64,000 nucleotides of DNA from Nisaea acidiphila (GTDB lineage Bacteria > Pseudomonadota > Alphaproteobacteria > Thalassobaculales > Thalassobaculaceae). The stretch lies in contig NZ_CP102480.1 of assembly GCF_024662015.1 (NCBI RefSeq), positions 964,501 to 1,028,500 of the forward strand, written 5' to 3'. Shown here piece by piece: positions 42,644 to 51,786 of the stretch (position 1 is the stretch's first letter; every line of letters starts with the position of its first letter). The notes below the pieces were generated by a model. The model saw nothing but the letters and a program-made list of their open reading frames with translations. It ran no database searches and was not told the DNA's origin. A program made the translations under genes and the position numbers.

Positions 42644-43423
42644 TCACCTTTTTGGAAAGGCCTCATACCCTTTCACCCGGTGCGTCACCGAATGATGCCG
42701 GTCGATTTCGCCGAGCGGGCAAATCTCCCAGTTCCAGCTTTCGCCGCCATCCGGCAGTGCCACGTCATGGAGCGCCGAGACCGTCGCGGTCTCGCTTCCG
42801 GTGCTGTCGCGCACGATCCGCGCCTCATCGGTGATGAGCGCCACCGGACAGGAGAACGCGGCCAGGTAATCGAGATGCGCGCGGATCAGCTTGCGCCCGA
42901 GCTCCTCGGCCGCGGCGTCGCTTTGCCCGAACCGCTCTTCCAGATACTCGTTCGGCACGATCGGAAGCTGGGAGAGCACATTCGCGGAGACGACGAGGGA
43001 GATCGTCGGATCGTCGAGATAGGCCGGCGGCGACCCCACCTCCGTTCGGCCTTCCGCCAGCGCCGCCAATGACGCGGTCACATCGAGCGTGACGAGCTCC
43101 AGGCGGGGATTCTCCCGCGCGGCGCGCCGGGCCGGCCCCATAAAGAGCAGATCGGCCAGTATCACCTTGTCGAACCGGCCGAGCAAACCGGAAAGCGGCA
43201 CGTCATAGAGCAGCCCCGCCCCGAAAATCAGCACCGTGTCCCGGCTTTCGCAACGCTCCGCCGCGCCGAGGATCAGCTTCCGGCTTCGCTCCAGGTGCGG
43301 CGCCCAGTTGGACCTATTGCGGCGGTAGCGGCTCTCGATCCCGACGCATTCGCGCAAAAACCCCATGCGCCGGTACGGTGCCGGGCATGGGGTGGTGAGA
43401 TAGGTGAGCCATTCGCGGATCAT
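42644..43423 (-). CDS. Uncharacterised Rossmann-type protein, possibly a methyltransferase
   Basis: A 259-residue protein I cannot assign to a named family. DTVLIFGAGLLYDVPLSGLL (about residues 62-81) looks like the SAM-binding glycine loop, followed by FDKVILADLLFMGPARRAA with an Asp at the end of strand 2 and LVTLDVTASLAAL at strand 3; LVVSANVLSQLPIVPNEYL matches strand 4. This order fits a class I methyltransferase. The N-terminus (MIREWLTYLTTPCPAPYRRM) is conserved-looking. It converges with the DUF1028 gene with a 9-bp gap. Confidence 0.6.
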   Translation of the reverse strand: MIREWLTYLTTPCPAPYRRMGFLRECVGIESRYRRNRSNWAPHLERSRKLILGAAERCESRDTVLIFGAGLLYDVPLSGLLGRFDKVILADLLFMGPARRAARENPRLELVTLDVTASLAALAEGRTEVGSPPAYLDDPTISLVVSANVLSQLPIVPNEYLEERFGQSDAAAEELGRKLIRAHLDYLAAFSCPVALITDEARIVRDSTGSETATVSALHDVALPDGGESWNWEICPLGEIDRHHSVTHRVKGYEAFPKR

Positions 43424-43469
43424 GGAGCGATGCTAATGCGGCATGTCCGGCGCACCAAGTCCGCGAGGC

Positions 43470-44765
43470 TCAAGCGCGCCGGACCTCGCCCGCGTCCTCG
43501 TCCCAGCGCCAGGCGGAACGGCCGGGCCGAATCTCGACACCGCCTACCCAGCGCGATCCGCGCTGGATCGCGACATAGTCTTCTTCACCGGCAAGCACCC
43601 GCCTTCCCGAATCCCGGAGCGAGAAGACCCGTTTGGGCCAGGGCTGCCCCGCGGTCTCCGGGTCCATCAGGATCACCGGATCGGTACTCTTCGCAAGATC
43701 GGTCAGCACGTGCCAGAACATCAGATCGCCGAGATAAGGCAGCGGCTCGCGGCGGCTCATCAGGATCTGGAAAATCTGCCCCGCCGACATGTCACCCATA
43801 TCGTCGAGGATGGTCAGCGAGAGATGCTGTGTGAGGCCGAGACCGGTCTTCGGATGCGGCAGCTCGCGCAGGTGACGCCGTAGCGCTGCAGCCATAAGCG
43901 GCAGCTCGGGCGTCCCGTTCGCGGCGATCGCCGCCAGAGCGTTCGGATCAGCGTCTGTGATGGCGTCCCAGACCCGCGCGCCGAGCGCAAGCTGCGCCTC
44001 GGTAACCTCGTGCCGCTCGTACTCCCAGAGCCAGAGCAGCACTTCCGGATGGAGCTGGCCGAGACCGACGAAATCCCGCACGCCGGGCACCTGGCCGACG
44101 CAGATCATCTGCAAATCCGGCCGTTTTTCCATGCGGTGAAAGACCGAGAGCAGATAGGCCAGGATCAACTGGTCGTAGCTGTCATGCTCGAACCAGAGCA
44201 CGACCGGCGCGCCCTCGCCGAGGCTGTCGACCGCCTTGTATTGCTCCTGCAGCCCCTTCTCGGCCTCGGCCTGATCCCGGCCATAGCCGCTGGCGATGAA
44301 AGCCGCGCGGCGGGAGATGAACTCCGCCTTCGGCACCCGCGGCACCGGTCCCTGGCAGTAAGGGTCGGAAAACTCCAGAAACCGGCCCTTGAACCCGCCG
44401 ACCTCGAGGCTGTGGCGGATATCCTCGCCGCAGCGGATATGCGTGGTCGCCGGCGTGTCCGGGATGTCTGGCTTACCGGCTTCGATGCGCAGCCGGTCGA
44501 AGCGCAAACGCTCGATATGCGCCTTCATGCGCGGCCAGCTGAGAAACCCGTTTTCCCGCGCGACAACCAGTTGGGCGTCGGCCAGTTGGAAAGCATCGGG
44601 GTCGGCGTTGGAGTGATGCGCTTCAACCCGTCCACGGGCCTGCGGATCATCATCGCGCACGAGCTCCAACAGCTCTTTCGCGCGCTTGCGTTGTTGTTCG
44701 AGATTGAGCCGTCCGCCGAAAAACTCGCGCGGACCGGCGGAGGCCGGTTCGTTTGACTGAGACAT
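43470..44765 (-). CDS. DUF1835-domain protein
   Basis: A 431-residue cytoplasmic protein. Residues about 18-90 form a helical region ending LADAQLVVARENGFLSWPRM, a motif often seen ahead of other domains. Residues about 108-245 match DUF1835: HIRCGEDIRHSLEVGGFKGR, EFSDPYCQGPVPRVPKAEF in part, and VVLWFEHDSYDQLILAYLL in part. The C-terminal part (about 330-400) is DUF3658-like. Function unknown. Its 206-bp upstream spacer shows no further gene. Confidence 0.75.
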   Translation of the reverse strand: MSQSNEPASAGPREFFGGRLNLEQQRKRAKELLELVRDDDPQARGRVEAHHSNADPDAFQLADAQLVVARENGFLSWPRMKAHIERLRFDRLRIEAGKPDIPDTPATTHIRCGEDIRHSLEVGGFKGRFLEFSDPYCQGPVPRVPKAEFISRRAAFIASGYGRDQAEAEKGLQEQYKAVDSLGEGAPVVLWFEHDSYDQLILAYLLSVFHRMEKRPDLQMICVGQVPGVRDFVGLGQLHPEVLLWLWEYERHEVTEAQLALGARVWDAITDADPNALAAIAANGTPELPLMAAALRRHLRELPHPKTGLGLTQHLSLTILDDMGDMSAGQIFQILMSRREPLPYLGDLMFWHVLTDLAKSTDPVILMDPETAGQPWPKRVFSLRDSGRRVLAGEEDYVAIQRGSRWVGGVEIRPGRSAWRWDEDAGEVRRA

Positions 44766-44971
44766 ACGATTCCCTCGTCATCTACCGCCTGTGTCCGCCA
44801 AACAGGCGAGGAAATCGATCAGATGACGATTACTCGGATTTGGGCGCAGCCCTTTCCGCGGACAGGACGCCGTGAGGCGTTACCCATATTGTAGCGATAG
44901 ACTTGCTCAATGCAAGAGTCTGAAAAAGCGTATAAATTCTTTGAAAAGGAGAGCAACCGGACAGCTTGACG

Positions 44972-45904
44972 CTACTCCGCCGCACTGAGCTCAGGCGATG
45001 CATTCTCAAGGATATTCTGCTCTTTCAGAAACCGGGTAAGCCCGTCGACGAAGCGCCGGACCTTTTGGGGAACGAAGCGGTTCGACGGATAGACGACATG
45101 CACGTTCTGCCTTGGATAGCGCCATTCCGGCAGGACATGTTCGATCCCCCCGTTGGCGATCATCTGCCTCAGGAACGGCGTGTGAACCAAACAGATGCCG
45201 AGCCCTGACAGCAAGGCGTGATGAAGCACGCTCTTGTGGTCGGCACTCAGAACCGGCCGGACCCGCGTTTCGAAGAGCTGGCCGTCGGGTCCTTCCAGCG
45301 TGACCATCTCTCCGGAGCGGATGTGCGTATAGAGAAGATAGTCGTGCATCGGCAACTCGCTCGGATGCTTCGGTCTTCCCCGCCGGTTGAGATAGTGCGC
45401 GCTCGCCGCGAGCGACCTGCCGATCTCTCCGAGCCGGCGCACGATCAGGCGATCGTCTTCCAGATGTCCCATACGGATCACCACGTCGAGACGCTCCTCG
45501 ATCACGTCCACGAAGCGATCGGTGAGAGAGACTTCGAGCAGGAGTTCCGGGTAATCCCGTTTGAAGGCGGCGAAATACGGCGCGAGGATATCCGAGCCGA
45601 ACCCGACCGGTGCGCCGACGGCCAGCCTTCCGGTCATCGCAACATCGATACCGGAAACGGACCGGTCTGCCGCGTCGAGGCGCTCGAGGATATCGCGGGC
45701 CCGGTCGAGGTAGCGCAGCCCCTCTTCGGTCGGAAGCACCTTGCGGGTCGTACGGTCAAACAGCCGGACGCCGAGATGCTGTTCGAGAGCCCGGATCTGC
45801 TGGCTGACAGCCGGCTGCGTTAGCCCGAGTTCGCGCGCCGCCGCCGAGAAACTCCCGTTCTCGCAGGCCCGTACGAAGCTGTTCAGCGCTGATAGCCTGT
45901 CCAT
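44972..45904 (-). CDS. LysR-family regulator
   Basis: A 310-residue LTTR of the CrgA-like type. The helix-turn-helix is at about 17-36 (SFSAAARELGLTQPAVSQQI), the effector domain at about 90-300. Divergent from the metallo-hydrolase gene across 145 bp that contain a LysR-box-like dyad; it probably controls that gene. Confidence 0.92.
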   Translation of the reverse strand: MDRLSALNSFVRACENGSFSAAARELGLTQPAVSQQIRALEQHLGVRLFDRTTRKVLPTEEGLRYLDRARDILERLDAADRSVSGIDVAMTGRLAVGAPVGFGSDILAPYFAAFKRDYPELLLEVSLTDRFVDVIEERLDVVIRMGHLEDDRLIVRRLGEIGRSLAASAHYLNRRGRPKHPSELPMHDYLLYTHIRSGEMVTLEGPDGQLFETRVRPVLSADHKSVLHHALLSGLGICLVHTPFLRQMIANGGIEHVLPEWRYPRQNVHVVYPSNRFVPQKVRRFVDGLTRFLKEQNILENASPELSAAE

Positions 45905-45929
45905 ATCAGCTCCCGATGGAAGAAGATCA

Positions 45930-45948
45930 ATTAATAAAATTCGCTAAT
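45930..45948. promoter_or_regulatory. Candidate LysR box
   Basis: ATTA-N11-TAAT in the AT-rich spacer between the LysR gene and the metallo-hydrolase gene, 26 bp from the lysR start. It has the T-N11-A dyad form usual for LTTR sites. The call rests on position and form only. Confidence 0.4.
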
Positions 45949-46049
45949 GATAGATATAACTTCAGCCCCGATTTCAAAGCAAATACGGATAACTAATTTC
46001 CTGTCTCATGACCCGGCCACGCACGGCCGGTTTAGACAGGAGACAGTTC

Positions 46050-47021
46050 ATGCACCTCAATCGACGGACCCTTCTTGCGGGAACGGCGCTTGCCGCTTCG
46101 GCCGGTATTCTCCCGGCCGCTCCCACCGCCAGCGCGACCGAAACGCGGTCGGAGCAACTAGCCGGCGCCGGAGCGCTGCGGCAAAAAATCGGAGCGGTCT
46201 CAGTCACCGCCCTGCTCGACGGCTATCTTGATGTCAGCGCGGATCTGATCCTCGGCCACGATCCGCAAATTGCGGAAAATCTGGCCAAAGCGGCGTTCCA
46301 GGCGCCGGGGCCGCAACGTATCCCGGTCAACGCCTTCCTCCTTGAGACGCAAGGCAAGCGCATCCTGATCGACGCCGGAACCGGGGATGCGCTCGGCCCG
46401 ACGCTCGGACGGCTCGACGCCTCTTTGGCTCTCGCAGGTTATGCGCCGGACGATATCGATATCCTCGCGATCACCCATCTGCACCCGGACCATGTCAGTG
46501 GCGCGGTCGGCAAGGACGGACGCCCGCTCTTCGCGAACGCGGAATTCGTGGTCTCGGAGACGGACCACCGTTTCTGGCAGGATGACGGCCGCATGAACCA
46601 GGCGCCGGAGGCCGTGCGCGGTTTCTTCCTCGGCGCGCGGGCGGCGACGTCGGCTTATGCCGACAGGCTGCGGCTGGTTTCGGGCGGTGCCGAGGTCGCA
46701 CCGGGGGTCACGGCGCGCGCGCTACCGGGGCATACGCCCGGACATACGGGCTATCTCATCGAATCCGGCACGGAGAGCCTGTTGATTTGGGGCGATGCGA
46801 TCCATGTCGCCACCTACCAGTTCGCCCGACCGGACTGGGGGATCGCCTTCGATATCGACCCCGACGAAGCGCGGCAGACACGGCTCCGCCTGCTGGATGA
46901 GGCGGCCAGCGACCGGATCGCGGTCACCGGCATGCATTTGCCGTTTCCCGGTTTTGGACACGTGGCCAACGAGGGGGATTCCTACCGCTTCGTTCCGGCG
47001 GAGTGGCCTTACGCGCTTTGA
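46050..47021 (+). CDS. Exported MBL-fold metallo-hydrolase (Tat signal)
   Basis: A 323-residue metallo-beta-lactamase-fold hydrolase. The N-terminus MHLNRRTLLAGTALAASAG is a twin-arginine signal, so it is exported folded. The zinc motifs are complete: THLHPDHVSGAV (HxHxDH, about 150-160), GHTPGHTGYL, LIWGDAIHV and TGMHLPFPGFG. The substrate is unknown; lactonases and esterases share this plan. ATG 46050 follows ACAGGAG; an upstream in-frame ATG would only lengthen the leader. It is divergent from a LysR gene. Confidence 0.9.
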   Translation: MHLNRRTLLAGTALAASAGILPAAPTASATETRSEQLAGAGALRQKIGAVSVTALLDGYLDVSADLILGHDPQIAENLAKAAFQAPGPQRIPVNAFLLETQGKRILIDAGTGDALGPTLGRLDASLALAGYAPDDIDILAITHLHPDHVSGAVGKDGRPLFANAEFVVSETDHRFWQDDGRMNQAPEAVRGFFLGARAATSAYADRLRLVSGGAEVAPGVTARALPGHTPGHTGYLIESGTESLLIWGDAIHVATYQFARPDWGIAFDIDPDEARQTRLRLLDEAASDRIAVTGMHLPFPGFGHVANEGDSYRFVPAEWPYAL

Positions 47022-47028
47022 TCCGTCC

Positions 47029-48084
47029 TCAGTCCGGGTGGATCACGGAGCGATAGGCGAAGAGCCCCGGCAGGCCGCCGGTATGGATGTAGAGCACGTT
47101 GCCCATGCCGTCGAACGCACCGGCGCGGGTCAGGCCGATCAGGCCCGCGAAACTCTTGGCCGTGTAGGTCGGATCCACAATCAGCGCCTCGAGGCGGCCG
47201 GCCAGGTCGATCGCCTCGTGCGTGCTCTCGACCATCTTGCCGTAGCCCGGACCGAGCCAGTCGTCGCGGCAGATCACCTCGTCGTCCTCGATGACCGAGC
47301 CGCTGGCCAGCATCTCCTCGGCCAGCCGGACGATCGAGCGCACGCGCTCGGTCTGGCTCTCCGCATCGCGGCGCACGCAAATGCCGTGGACCGGCCCATC
47401 ATAGCCGGCAAGCCGGAGGCCGAGCAGGGTCCCGACATGGGTCGCCGCGCTGCCGGTCGGTACGACGACCGCATCGAAGGAAACCCCTTCTGCCGACGCC
47501 TGCTCCAGCACCTCGATGGCGCATTGCATGTAGCCGAGCGCTCCCGTCGGCTTGGTCTCCGGCGAGAGAGTGAAGAGATACGGGTTTTTTCCCTCCCCCT
47601 TCAGACGGGCGGCGATGCGGGAGAGATTGGTGTCGGCCGCCTTTTCGTCCTCGCCGAGCGGGAAATGATGCATCCGCGCGCCGAAAATACGGTCGAGCAG
47701 AACATTGCCGGACTTGTGATACTCCTCGCCCATGCCTTCGACCCGGTTCTCGAGCTGGACATGGCATTCCATGCCGAGCTTGGCGGCGAAGGCCGCGGCG
47801 GTGCGCATGTAGTTGGACTGGACCGCCCCGGTGATGACGGCAGTGTCGGCCCCGGCCGCCTTGGCCGCGCCGAAGGAATATTCGAGCTGGCGCGCCTTGT
47901 TGCCGCCGGTGGCGACGCCGGTGCAGTCGTCCCGCTTGACCCAGAGCGCCGGAAGCGCCTTGCCCAGCTCCTCCGAGAGATGCGCGCCGAGCCGCTCCAT
48001 CTTCTCCAGCGGTGTCGGAAAATGCCCGAGGCGGACGCGCGGAAAGCCGTTCAGCCGGTGCTGCAACGCCTCGGGCGTCCGCAT
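47029..48084 (-). CDS. dcyD: D-cysteine desulfhydrase (PLP fold II)
   Basis: A 351-residue PLP enzyme of the ACC-deaminase/D-cysteine desulfhydrase group, which breaks D-cysteine into pyruvate, ammonia and sulfide. The PLP lysine lies in GGNKARQLEYSFG (about residue 61), with TGAVQSNYMRTAAAFAAKLG and the phosphate loop VVPTGSAATHVGTLLG. ACC deaminase is an alternative reading; the family keeps both. Its ATG overlaps the pepF stop in TGATG, so the two are translationally coupled (a GTG one codon earlier is also possible). Confidence 0.85.
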   Translation of the reverse strand: MRTPEALQHRLNGFPRVRLGHFPTPLEKMERLGAHLSEELGKALPALWVKRDDCTGVATGGNKARQLEYSFGAAKAAGADTAVITGAVQSNYMRTAAAFAAKLGMECHVQLENRVEGMGEEYHKSGNVLLDRIFGARMHHFPLGEDEKAADTNLSRIAARLKGEGKNPYLFTLSPETKPTGALGYMQCAIEVLEQASAEGVSFDAVVVPTGSAATHVGTLLGLRLAGYDGPVHGICVRRDAESQTERVRSIVRLAEEMLASGSVIEDDEVICRDDWLGPGYGKMVESTHEAIDLAGRLEALIVDPTYTAKSFAGLIGLTRAGAFDGMGNVLYIHTGGLPGLFAYRSVIHPD

Positions 48085-49880
48085 CACTCCATCCCCTCAA
48101 GCTCGGTGATGAAGCCCTCGATGACGCCGAGCCCCTTGGACCAGAAGGCCGGGTCGCTGGCATCGAGCCCGAAGGGCGCCAGCAGTTCCTTGTGCCGGAG
48201 CGTGCCGCCGGCCGAAAGCATCTCAAGATACTTCTCGGCAAAGCCCTGCTCGGCGTCCTGGTAGACCGCATAGAGCGAGTTCACCAGACAGTCGCCGAAG
48301 GCGTAGGCATAGACGTAGAACGGCGAGTGGATGAAATGCGGGATGTAGGACCAGAAGGTCCGGTAATCGTCGTCGAATTTGATCGCCGGGCCGAGACTCG
48401 CCTTCTGGGTCTCGATCCAGATATCGCCGAGGTCGTCCGGCATCAGTTCGCCGTCCTGGCGGGCGGCGTGGACCCTGGTCTCGAACTGATGGAAGGCGAT
48501 CTGCCGGACCACCGTGTTCAGCATGTCCTCGACCTTGCTGGCCAGCATGGTGCGGCGCTGCTTCGGATCCGTCTTCGAGGCCAGCACGGCACGGAAGGTC
48601 AGCATCTCGCCGAAGACGGAGGCCGTCTCGGCGAGGGTCAGCGGCGTGTCGGACAGAAGCTGGCCCTGCTTGCCGGCCAGCACCTGGTGCACCCCGTGGC
48701 CGAGTTCGTGCGCCAGCGTCATCACGTCCCGCGTCTTGCCCTGGTAGTTCAGCAGCAGATAGGGATGCGCGCTCGGCACTGTCGGATGGGCGAAGGCGCC
48801 GGAGGCCTTGCCGGGCCGCACCGGCGCGTCGATCCAGGCATTGTCGAAGAAGCGCTTGCCGACCTCGGCGAGCTCCGGCGAGAAGGCGCCATAGGCGTCC
48901 AGCACCGTTTTCGTGGCCTGGTCCCAGGTGATGGTCGTGTCGTCGTCGTCCGGCAGCGGCGCGTTACGGTCCCAGTAATTCAGCGCCTCGACGCCGAACC
49001 ACTTCGCCTTCAGCGCGTAATACCGGTGCGACAGCCGGTCATAGCTGCCGGTCACCGCGTCGGAGAGGGCCTGCACCACCTCGTCCTCGACCTGATTGGC
49101 AAGGTTGCGGGCGGAAATCGGCTGCGCATAGCCGCGCCACTTGTCGTCGATCGCCTTGTCCTTGGCGAGCGTGTTGGTGATCAGCGCGAAGAGCCCGACA
49201 TTCTGCTTCAGCACGCCGGCGAAGCTCTTCGCCGCCTTCTCCCGGACCGCGCCGTCCTTGTGGCTCAGCTTGTCGAGCACCTCGGCCGAGGTCAGTTCCT
49301 TACCGTCGAACGGGAAACGCAGCCGCGCAAAGGTCTCGTCGAAAAGCCGGACCCAGGCGGACTTACCCGTCACCGCCTTCTCGTGCAGCTTCTCCTCGAT
49401 CTCGTCGGAAAGCTGATGCGCACGGAAAGCGCGCACGTCGCGCAGCCAGGGCTTGTAGAAAGCCAGTTCCGGCGCCTTCAGGCGCTCCTCGATATCCGCT
49501 TCCTCGATCCGGTTGATCTCCAGCGTGAAGAACAGCAGGTCGGTGCCGGCGGCGTTGATCTTCTCCTGCATCGACTGGAAAAAGCGGCCGTTCTCGGCAC
49601 TCCCCATGTCGCCCGCATAGACGAGGTAAGCATAGGACATGACGCGGCTCATCACCTCGTCCATGCGCTCGTAAGCCTGGACGGCCTGGCCCAGCTCGGT
49701 TCCACCCAAGCTGTCGATCTTTCCGGCATAGCGGTCCTTGAACGCCTTGGCATCCGCCGCCAGTTTCACCAAGTCCGCTTTCAGGGCATCGGAGTCGGGT
49801 CCGGGATAGAGATCGGAGAGATCCCATTCGGGGAGAGCGCCAAGTTCGGATTGTGTGGCTTCGGCCATATCGGTATCCAT
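48084..49880 (-). CDS. pepF: Oligoendopeptidase F, M3 family
   Basis: A 598-residue cytosolic zinc peptidase that degrades short peptides. The zinc motif HExxH is in MTLAHELGHGVHQVLAG (about residue 390), with the third ligand in the helix FGEMLTFRAVLAS (Glu). The N-terminal helical region and LPEWDLSDLYPGPDS start are typical of the M3B clan. An internal Met (49868) is also a possible start. It leads a two-gene unit with dcyD. Confidence 0.94.
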   Translation of the reverse strand: MDTDMAEATQSELGALPEWDLSDLYPGPDSDALKADLVKLAADAKAFKDRYAGKIDSLGGTELGQAVQAYERMDEVMSRVMSYAYLVYAGDMGSAENGRFFQSMQEKINAAGTDLLFFTLEINRIEEADIEERLKAPELAFYKPWLRDVRAFRAHQLSDEIEEKLHEKAVTGKSAWVRLFDETFARLRFPFDGKELTSAEVLDKLSHKDGAVREKAAKSFAGVLKQNVGLFALITNTLAKDKAIDDKWRGYAQPISARNLANQVEDEVVQALSDAVTGSYDRLSHRYYALKAKWFGVEALNYWDRNAPLPDDDDTTITWDQATKTVLDAYGAFSPELAEVGKRFFDNAWIDAPVRPGKASGAFAHPTVPSAHPYLLLNYQGKTRDVMTLAHELGHGVHQVLAGKQGQLLSDTPLTLAETASVFGEMLTFRAVLASKTDPKQRRTMLASKVEDMLNTVVRQIAFHQFETRVHAARQDGELMPDDLGDIWIETQKASLGPAIKFDDDYRTFWSYIPHFIHSPFYVYAYAFGDCLVNSLYAVYQDAEQGFAEKYLEMLSAGGTLRHKELLAPFGLDASDPAFWSKGLGVIEGFITELEGME

Positions 49881-49982
49881 TCAAGAAAGAGTAGAGCACA
49901 CAGCTCACCCATGTCGGTCGCCGGCATGTCGTGTCCAGTCCCGCGGGGGGGAAACCGGGACTGAGGGAGGAGACCAGTCAAT

Positions 49983-51776
49983 ATGGACTACAAGGCGATA
50001 CGCAATCTCGCAACTTCGTTCTTCGACCAGTCCGAAAGGCTGGCGGACCGCCCGTTTCTCTGGGCGAAACAGGACGGTGCCTACCAGTGCCTGACATATG
50101 GCGAGACGAGGACCGCGGTCCAACGCTGCGCACGTGGTCTGCGCGCCATTGGGATCGCGAAAGGCGACCGGGTCCTGCTGCTGTCCGAAAACAGGCCCGA
50201 ATGGGTGATCGCCGATCTCGCGATCATGGCGGTCGGCGCCATCGCGGTCCCGGCTTATACGACGGCGACTACCGACGACATCCTCTTCGTTCTCGACCAT
50301 AGCGGCTCGAAAGCCGCCATCGTCTCGACCGAGCGCCTTGCAAAGAAACTCATGCCGGCGGCACGCAGTGCCGATGCCTGCGAGACGGTGATCTCGATCG
50401 AGGCCCCGGGCGAGGCCACCCAGGCCGGCGTTACCGTTGTCGGCTGGAACGATCTCATTTCCCGCGGCGAAGCGGTCGAGGGCGATCCCGCCGCCTGGGC
50501 CGCCGAACTGGAGCGCGGCGAGGTCTGCAGCCTGATCTATACCTCCGGGACCGGCGGCCGGCCGAAAGGTGTCATGCTGACCCACGGCTCGCTGCTCGCG
50601 AATTGCGAGGGGGCGCACGACCTGCTGGACGAGCTCGGCCTCGAGCACGAGGTGTTCCTTTCGCTGCTGCCCCTCTCCCACTCCTACGAACATGCCTGCG
50701 GGCTGCATTTCCCGATCTCCATCGGGGCCGAGATCTACTATGCGGAAGGTCCCGAGAAGGTCGCGCAGAATCTCGGCGAGGCGAAGCCGACGATCATGAC
50801 GGCAGTCCCGCGGCTCTACGAAGTGCTGCACGACCGGATCCGACGCGGCGTGGACGCCAAAGGCGGGCTCAGCGCAAAGCTGTTCCACCGCGCCGTCGTC
50901 CTCGGCACCAAGGCCTATCGCGATCCCTCCAGCCTTTCCCTGAAGGAACGCGCCGAAAACGCGCTTCTCGACGCCCTGGTGCGCCGCAAGGTCTCGACCC
51001 GCTTCGGCGGCCGCCTGAAGGCCTTCGTCTCCGGCGGCGGCGCGCTTAATCCCGACATCGGGACCTTCTTCCTCTCCCTCGGCGTGCGCATCCTGCAGGG
51101 CTACGGCCAGACCGAGGCCTCGCCGGTGGTGAGCTGCAATCGCTGCAAGAAGGTGAAGATCCACACCGTCGGGCCGCCGCTGAAGGATGTCGAGGTGAAG
51201 ATCGCCGACGACGGCGAGATTCTGGTGCGCGGCGAATTGCTGATGAAGGGTTATTGGCTCGATCCCGAGACCACCGCCAAGACCATCGTCGACGGCTGGC
51301 TCTATACCGGGGACATCGGGAAGATCGACGAGGATGGCTATATCGTCATCACCGACCGCAAGAAGGACATCATCGTCAATTCCGGCGGCGACAACATCTC
51401 CCCCGCCCGCGTCGAAGGCCAGCTCACGGTCGAACCGGAGATCGGCCAGGCCATGACCTACGGCGACAAGCGGCCCTATCTGGTCGCGGTCCTGGTCCCT
51501 GACGCTTCTTTCGTCGAAGAATGGGCGAAGGACAACGGGACAAATACCGATCTCCTCGCACTTGCCGCCAACGAAGACTTCGCCAAAGCGATCGCCGGTG
51601 CGATGGAACGGGCAAACGGACGTCTGTCCCAAATCGAGAAAGTCCGTCGCTTCGTTCTGGCGGACGAGCCCTTCACCACCGAGAACGCGATGATGACGCC
51701 GACTCTCAAGATCCGGCGGCACAAGATCCGCGAGGCTTACTGGGAGCGTCTCGACGCGCTCTACGGCCGGAGCTGA
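49983..51776 (+). CDS. Long-chain acyl-CoA synthetase (AMP-forming)
   Basis: A 597-residue ANL-superfamily ligase that activates fatty acids through an acyl-adenylate. The P-loop motif is CSLIYTSGTGGRPKGVMLTH (about 180-199), with YGQTEASPVVS (A5), GWLYTGDIGKIDEDGYIVIT (A7) and DRKKDIIVNSGGDNISP (A8). The catalytic Lys is in TPTLKIRRHKI near the C-terminus. The length and motif A8 group it with FadD15-like long-chain enzymes. ATG 49983 follows GGGAGGAGACC. Confidence 0.93.
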   Translation: MDYKAIRNLATSFFDQSERLADRPFLWAKQDGAYQCLTYGETRTAVQRCARGLRAIGIAKGDRVLLLSENRPEWVIADLAIMAVGAIAVPAYTTATTDDILFVLDHSGSKAAIVSTERLAKKLMPAARSADACETVISIEAPGEATQAGVTVVGWNDLISRGEAVEGDPAAWAAELERGEVCSLIYTSGTGGRPKGVMLTHGSLLANCEGAHDLLDELGLEHEVFLSLLPLSHSYEHACGLHFPISIGAEIYYAEGPEKVAQNLGEAKPTIMTAVPRLYEVLHDRIRRGVDAKGGLSAKLFHRAVVLGTKAYRDPSSLSLKERAENALLDALVRRKVSTRFGGRLKAFVSGGGALNPDIGTFFLSLGVRILQGYGQTEASPVVSCNRCKKVKIHTVGPPLKDVEVKIADDGEILVRGELLMKGYWLDPETTAKTIVDGWLYTGDIGKIDEDGYIVITDRKKDIIVNSGGDNISPARVEGQLTVEPEIGQAMTYGDKRPYLVAVLVPDASFVEEWAKDNGTNTDLLALAANEDFAKAIAGAMERANGRLSQIEKVRRFVLADEPFTTENAMMTPTLKIRRHKIREAYWERLDALYGRS

Positions 51777-51786
51777 CCGGCCGGGC

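Noticed and set aside
44788-44900. Small leader peptide or gene in the spacer between the DUF1835 and LysR genes
   Set aside because: A 23-codon plus-strand frame starting ATGACGATT exists but has no ribosome binding site and no downstream gene on that strand to control.
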